From positions 318,130-382,129 of the forward strand of contig NW_017802924.1 in NCBI RefSeq assembly GCF_001625305.1: a DNA stretch of 64,000 bases, written 5' to 3'. The first letter of the stretch is position 1; each line of letters starts with the position of its first letter. This document shows positions 59,101 through 64,000 of this stretch, piece by piece. A program made the position numbers and the translations under genes. The notes below the pieces were generated by a model. It worked only from the letters and a program-made list of their open reading frames with translations, was not told where the DNA came from and ran no database searches. Origin of the DNA: Branchiostoma belcheri (taxonomy: Eukaryota > Chordata > Leptocardii > Amphioxiformes > Branchiostomatidae).

Positions 59101-62068
59101 CCAATCAGCCACACCTGTTTCTGCTGTTTCACGCTCATCTTATTCCGAACCTGTTCACCATTGGTCAGTTTCTCCAGATCGACGGTAAAGCCGTTCAGCA
59201 ACTGAAAAGCATGATTGAAACTTATTAAACTTCTAACAATAGATCGATGCTGGCATGGAGAGACGGGTTGTCAGTAGCAGTATGGGGAGGGGTACGTACC
59301 TTCTAGATCAGCTGTTAGTTGGTGCAGTACTGAAAATATGAGGACAAAGGGATAGTACAAAGATTATCTTGCATATATCAATCAGTACATTTTCTTTACC
59401 TCTACAAGGAAGCGCATCTTGCTGGAAGGATCCTCTGGGATCCCATCTCCCAACAACAGTAACTGTCGTTCGGTATCCCTCAGCTTCTCTCTGATGTCTT
59501 CTTTAAGTCCAGGGATGGACTTCTGTAAGAGGGAAAAGATATTATTATCATCATATTTAATTGAGTTTATCTGTAGATTATGAACCGTCTTAGACGGTAT
59601 AGTTTCCAATCAAGCAATAATGAAAATTCGGTAAAAAAAGGATCTCCTCCAAGTATGAAGATCTGTGTTTTATGTGGTGATTTAATAAGAAGGACTATGA
59701 TGAACCGTTGCCGTTGGGTGTGGATGGATGGGAATCCTTGTTTGTCAACTTTCTGATATCAACAGTAGCTCAGTCCTCCCTTGTTCATTTACCCCACCTT
59801 GATTTGCTCCACCAGCTCTGTGGTCAGTTTGCCCGCCAGTGTCTTCGTCCCGGTTTTCTTTTCCTCGTAAAGTATTCTGGAAAAAAAGGAAACCACGGAA
59901 TCTGTATTACTAGTAACATTAACCAACAATGTAATTCATGATAATGATCTAAGAACAAGGTAATTTTGAGAGAAATTGTGAGGATAACGCAAGAACTGGT
60001 CAACGGATCGTCGTGATTTTTGATATGTAGGTCGCTTACGTAATGCTTGGTATAATTATGTGACATTTATGCAAATATGGATGTAATTTGCATAATTTAT
60101 GGAGATTCTATAAATCAGTTGCATTCCAAAAATTGATTGGACTACTGAAGCTTGTGACATTGGTAATTGAGAATGAGAGAAACACACAGTCAGGCAGATA
60201 TTGATTATGTAAATGAAGACTTAATTTGCATGATTAATGAGAAAACTTTATAATCTTATAATTATGATAAATATCTATAAGTTTATAATTATGTAATGAT
60301 AACTGCCTGGACTTTCATACTTGTGCCAAGTTGTGGTATTTGAAAGTTCAGTGAAGGTGAACATCATTAAACATAATGTATTCAAATCATGACCTCTTAA
60401 ACATAATGTATTCAAATCATGACCTCATTTGCATAATTTATGAGGAAATGCTAGAATGGTATTGTTTGTTAGTATAAGTGACTTTTGGTTGAGAATATGA
60501 TAAACCGATGTTCATGAAAATGAGGATCCTATTTGTTTAATCAGGGGGAATAATCTATAATTTGTCAGGCATAAAGTTTACCATCATTTGGCGAAGGTAT
60601 GAGATCGGGGAACTCTAGTTTTTTTTAGATCTTTCTTCCCTACTGAAAGGTCAAACATAAAAAGATAAGACAAAGACATCGGGGGCTTACTTGAAATGTT
60701 CGTGCTTCTGGAAGAACATCTCTTCTTTATCCATGGCATCACTCAGGGAGACTTTATTTTCGATGTCGACTTGTCCCCTACACTTGATGATGGTATAGCC
60801 CTTCTTCAGTGCGTACTTCCTGTTGTTGACGATGTCCACTGTCATGTTCTCTGTCCCGCGGTCAATCAGGTCAGGCTTGGTCAACACACCTTCCGGGGAA
60901 ACCAGCAGAAGAGTTGGTTATTTCATTCTGCCTGCAGTGTTTGGGCATTTCTACCTCCATGGCTTGGGTATCCATAAGCATTTGGCACGAACCTTAACTT
61001 AAAAGCGAGATTTTGCGACAGACTCTCGGCATCTGCTCTCAAAACCATTCACTGATTTTACCAAGAAGTGAAGGTGAACATATGCATCATTAAACATAAC
61101 TTATGCAAATAAGGACCTCATTTGCATAATTTATGAGGAAACGATTGAATGGCTTTCTTTGTTAAGATAAGGCTGTCTTTTGATGGAGAATATGATCAAC
61201 TGATATAATTCATGCAAATGAGGATCCTATTTGCATAATCAGGAGGAATCATCTTTGTCAGTCATAAAGATTAACATCATTTTGCGTAAGGTATGAGATC
61301 GTGGGACTCTAGTTGAATTTTCAACAGTTGCATTTCACGTTCGAAATCGTTTTACCGCGTATACGTGGGATGCTCAGGTTTACTTTACGCTCTGGAAGAT
61401 AAAGATTTAACTTGTAATTTGGAGAGTGTTAAACACGAAATAACAAGATTGGGTTCAATACAAAACAAACATATGCAGCTGTCAAACCTCTTTATCATTA
61501 GGCCATGTTGATTTGATTATATGGATGACATCCTCCGGCAGCCCCAAAACTGATGCGCGCGTGCGAATAAAAAAAAGTTTTGCAAGAAAAAAAAAGTTGT
61601 TTTTATCATGAAATCTACGTGGTCATGAGGGTTGAACAAATGGGACAGAATATGGTTTGGCGAATAATCTAATCTTCAAGTTCATTTCCTTACAATTTCG
61701 TCTTTTTTCGTTTGATTTTGGCATTCTACGACATTGGTATAGTTTTTACTTATTTTTTTGTAACTTACGGTATATTTTTGCTCATTTTGCAACTGTTTTG
61801 TACGATTTACAGTATGGTTGAAAACTTTTTTTTTTGGAAACGGCCGAAAATTCATGCGCGCGCGGATGTCATCCATATAATCAAATCAACATGGCCTAAC
61901 CATCAGAGAAAACAATCATTTAAGAGAACCTAGAGTCCTTGATCCGTCAGGGTCGACCTCCTTCGCCATTTTCAGTGCCTCAGTGGTGGCGATATCCACA
62001 TTACAGGGCACCACAGCCAGGATGATGGTCTCATCCATCTGGATGTACTCCCTGATCAGGGCTTTGGT
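56146..62068 (-). CDS. Mx-like: Mx/dynamin-family GTPase, 3' part
   Basis: Nine coding exons on the minus strand, consistent in phase: 61930-62068, 60691-60889, 59798-59876, 59400-59522, 59045-59201, 57860-58092, 57226-57345, 56797-56925, 56464-56550, plus a terminal exon 56146-56280 ending TAA (ten in all). The first exon in view gives [20 protein letters not shown] and [10 protein letters not shown], and the next [13 protein letters not shown] and [11 protein letters not shown]. These are the dynamin-superfamily G domain after the G3 region, including the G4 motif TKPD, and they track vertebrate Mx closely. The helical stalk follows ([25 protein letters not shown]). The C-terminal GTPase effector region ends in a basic helix ([17 protein letters not shown]). 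P-loop and switch exons lie beyond 64000. Mx proteins are self-assembling antiviral GTPases in vertebrates; that role is inferred here. Confidence 0.92.
58429..58962. mobile_element. GC-rich element with long inverted ends, in an Mx intron
   Basis: The left end AAGCGACGGTCACAACCCCC + CGTACGTGCTT and the right end GCACGTACGGTGGGTTGTGA + CCGTCGCTT are inverted. The interior is dense in CGTACG, ACGTGC and other CpG-containing words, unlike the AT-rich flanks. Non-coding; probably a non-autonomous DNA transposon. Confidence 0.75.
60040..60622 (+). mobile_element. Partial copy of the CCTCCATGAAA-terminus repeat, in an Mx intron
   Basis: Has several TTTGCATAATTTATGAGGAA-type blocks and ends GGTATGAGATCGGGGAACTC. 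AACATAATGTATTCAAATCA + TGACCTC is present twice in tandem at about 60370-60425. Confidence 0.5.
61045..61316 (+). mobile_element. Second partial copy of the same repeat, in an Mx intron
   Basis: Shares AACATATGCATCATTAAACA, TTTGCATAATTTATGAGGAA and the end GGTATGAGATCGTGGGACTC with the copy at 60040-60622. Confidence 0.5.
61499..61899 (+). mobile_element. Hairpin MITE, 'ATGGATGACATCC' family, copy G
   Basis: Same termini, interior and orientation as copies E and F. Lies in the Mx-like intron just downstream of the exon at 61930-62068; its right end is 30 bases from the exon edge. Confidence 0.85.
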
Positions 62069-62454
62069 CTGTGGACACAGAACATCTGTCAATTCTGGTA
62101 TCATCCCTGAATTATCGTAATGAAAACGATAGTTTATGTAATTTAAAGGTCCCCCTGATGTTTCCATACAGCATACAAACATGAATGGATTATCATGAAA
62201 GTTCATCTGTGTTGGTAGTAATCATAAACAGAATCCAAAATAATAAGGGAAAATCCATTTTATTCCCTTTTTTTCGACTTGAGATTCAGAAAATGAAGTT
62301 TTCAATTTTACGGAATTGCAGTCGTTTTGGCTGGTTATTTAGAAATCCAAGAAACTCATATCTAGATATTCAAGACATACTGAGTCGATTTCCTCATAGA
62401 GAGTTTTGATTATTCAGACATGTAGGGTGGATTTCTGGAATTGGAAGGCGAAGA

Positions 62455-62982
62455 TACATGGACTTTGAGTAATTTTACTCAAAACGGGCATTTTGAGTAA
62501 TTCTAGTCAAGACAGACATTCTGAATCTGCGTAATTTTACTCAAGACCGGCATTCTGAGTAATTTTACTCAAGACAGGGAACTCTGAGTAATTTTACTGA
62601 AGACGGGCATCCTGAGTAATTCTAGTCAAGACGGACATTCGGAGTAATTTTACTCAAGCGGGCATTCTGAGTAATTTTACTCAAGACAGGGAACTTTGAA
62701 TAATTTTACTCAAGACAGGCATTCTGAGTAATTTTACTCAAGCGGGCATTCTGAGTAATTTTACTCAAAACAGGGAACTCTGAATAATTTTACTCAAGAC
62801 AACCATTCTGAGTAATTTTACTCAAGACAGGGAACTCTGAATAATTTTACTCAAGACAGGCATTCTGAGTAATTTTACTCAAGCGGGCATTCTGAGTAAT
62901 TTTACACAAGACAGGGAACTCTGAGTAATTTTACTCAAGCGGGCATTCTGAGTAATTTTACACAAGACAGGGAACTCTGAGT
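62455..62982 (+). repeat. ~28-bp tandem repeat, alternating variants
   Basis: The unit is close to TTCTGAGTAATTTTACTCAA + GACAGGCA, with variants ending GCGGGCA or GACAGGGAACT. About 18 copies. GAGTAATTTTACTC is itself palindromic, so each unit can form a small hairpin. Confidence 0.9.
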
Positions 62983-62983
62983 A

Positions 62984-64000
62984 CGAGGGGTGTTCAAAAA
63001 GTTCTCGGCCTCACCTAGAAAACGTCATGGCAGTAAAAATTTTCTTAAACTATTTTATAATATAGCCCTCTCTAACTGCAATGCACTTGGTCCAGTGATG
63101 TTCCAGCTTTATTTTCCCCTTGTGGAAGAAGGTTGCATCTGGACCCCCCAGATTGGCCTATACCGCATAGATGACGTCATCATTACCATCAAAACGTTGA
63201 CCACGTAAGTGGAACTTGAGTTTAGGAAACAGGTAGAAGTCCTAGGGTGCTAGGTCAGGTGAATTGGAAGGGTGGGGTTAGACTGCAAACCCAAATTCGT
63301 TTGCTGCTGTCGCTGACCCCTGTGTTGTGTGGACAGGTGCATTTTCATCACGCCAGCTCGGAGCTTTCCTCTCCTTTTCTCTTTGATCGTTGCCCTCAAA
63401 TGTCGTAATTCTGTTTTATAGTACTCCTCATTGATGCTTTAACCCCTTCGCATGTAGTCAATCATGATTGCTTCCTTACTGTCCCAGAAAACAGAGGCAA
63501 AAACCCTGTCAGCGGACGAAACTCGCTAAAACTTCTTTGGGGGGCGGGAAAAATTACTTCATCCATTGTTTGCTCTGTTGTTTTGATTCGGGGTGAAAGT
63601 GGTGAACCCAGCTCATCTTGAGTGACAAATGTTTTGAGGAAACTGCGTGAATTGGACTGAATTTGTTCCTTGAAATGTCAAGCCTGTTTAAGTTCTGATG
63701 TTCAAAAAACATTCGAGGCACCCACCATGCAGACAGTTTGTTCATCCCCAGGATGTTCGACAAAATATTGTGAACTGAGTCATAACACAGGCCAAAGAAC
63801 CTGCTACATGTTGGACAGTCTCACATCTGTCATTCACTACCATGTGATGGATGGCCTCAACTGAATTGTCCGTGGTGCTGATTTGTGGCATCCTGACCTA
63901 TGTTCATCTTTTGTGCTCTCCTTGCCGCGATTGTAGCTAGTAACCCCGTTCTTTATATTTAAATAAGAAGGGGAGTCATCACCAAGTGTCTTGACCATGT
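62984..64000 (-). pseudogene. Decayed mariner-family transposase
   Basis: Minus-strand frames together give TLGDDSPSYLNIKNGV, ILGMNKLSAWWVPRM, LSLKMSWVHHFHPESKQQSK, RVFASVFWDSKEAIMIDYMR and RHLRATIKEKRRGKLRAGV. These are characteristic mariner transposase blocks, broken by many frameshifts and stops. The first catalytic aspartate survives in FVTQDE (family: VTGDE). The 3' terminus is at about 62984, after a TA, with AGGGGTGTTCAAAAAGTTCT. The other end is beyond the window. It probably lies in an intron of the Mx-like gene. Confidence 0.8.

Noticed and set aside
59303..59333. Possible mini-exon of the Mx-like gene between AG and GTACGT
   Set aside because: It would break the frame, whereas joining 59400-59522 directly to 59045-59201 gives an uninterrupted match to Mx.
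62455..62982. Regularly spaced short repeats resembling a CRISPR array
   Set aside because: The whole unit is repeated, there are no unique spacers, and the genome is eukaryotic.

Overview
The window looks like nuclear DNA from an invertebrate chordate, most likely a lancelet (Branchiostoma). This is inferred from three things. The genes are split by canonical GT-AG introns. The gene content combines a lectin-bearing adhesion GPCR, a SETD7 orthologue, an Mx-type dynamin and two transmembrane leucine-rich-repeat (LRR) receptors. Introns and intergenic DNA are packed with hairpin MITEs, tRNA-derived SINEs, non-LTR retrotransposon ends, Penelope-like and mariner relics, and microsatellites. No bacterial, phage or plasmid features were seen. 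Exon boundaries below were built by hand from reading frame, splice signals and codon phase.

Layout. (1) 0.65-10.5 kb, minus strand: the 5' eight coding exons of a latrophilin-like adhesion GPCR (signal peptide, SUEL/rhamnose-binding lectin, HRM, start of GAIN). The GPS and seven-helix part lies beyond the left edge. (2) 10.5-18.3 kb: gene-free, with MITEs, a SINE, a diverged tandem array carrying CACGTG sites and a LINE 3' end. (3) 18.3-22.1 kb, plus: an LRR transmembrane receptor with an intact single-exon ectodomain, followed by a tail built of 81-bp (27-residue) tandem repeats broken by frameshifts and stops. (4) 22.1-26.4 kb: repeats. (5) 26.4-35.2 kb, plus: an eight-exon gene for a predicted secreted acidic protein of about 325 residues that I cannot assign to any family. 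Every intron is phase 1 and two exons are recent duplicates flanking a large palindrome with an assembly gap. (6) 35.6-39.4 kb: minisatellite and nested hairpin elements. (7) 39.5-42.2 kb, minus: SETD7 lysine methyltransferase with only two coding exons plus a probable 5' UTR exon. (8) 42.3-46.4 kb: repeats, including a perfect 89-bp palindrome. (9) 46.4-49.2 kb, plus: a two-exon LRR-Ig-transmembrane receptor. (10) 49.2-56.1 kb: repeats. (11) 56.1-62.1 kb, minus: the 3' nine coding exons of an Mx/dynamin-family GTPase whose P-loop exons lie beyond the right edge. (12) 62.4-64.0 kb: tandem repeat and a decayed mariner transposase, probably in an Mx intron.

Functionally the window has an immune and cell-surface flavour: two LRR receptors whose cytoplasmic tails carry tyrosine-containing tandem repeats, an Mx-like GTPase and an adhesion GPCR. 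There is no evidence that they form one pathway. The best candidate for something undescribed is the secreted acidic protein gene at 26.4-35.2 kb.
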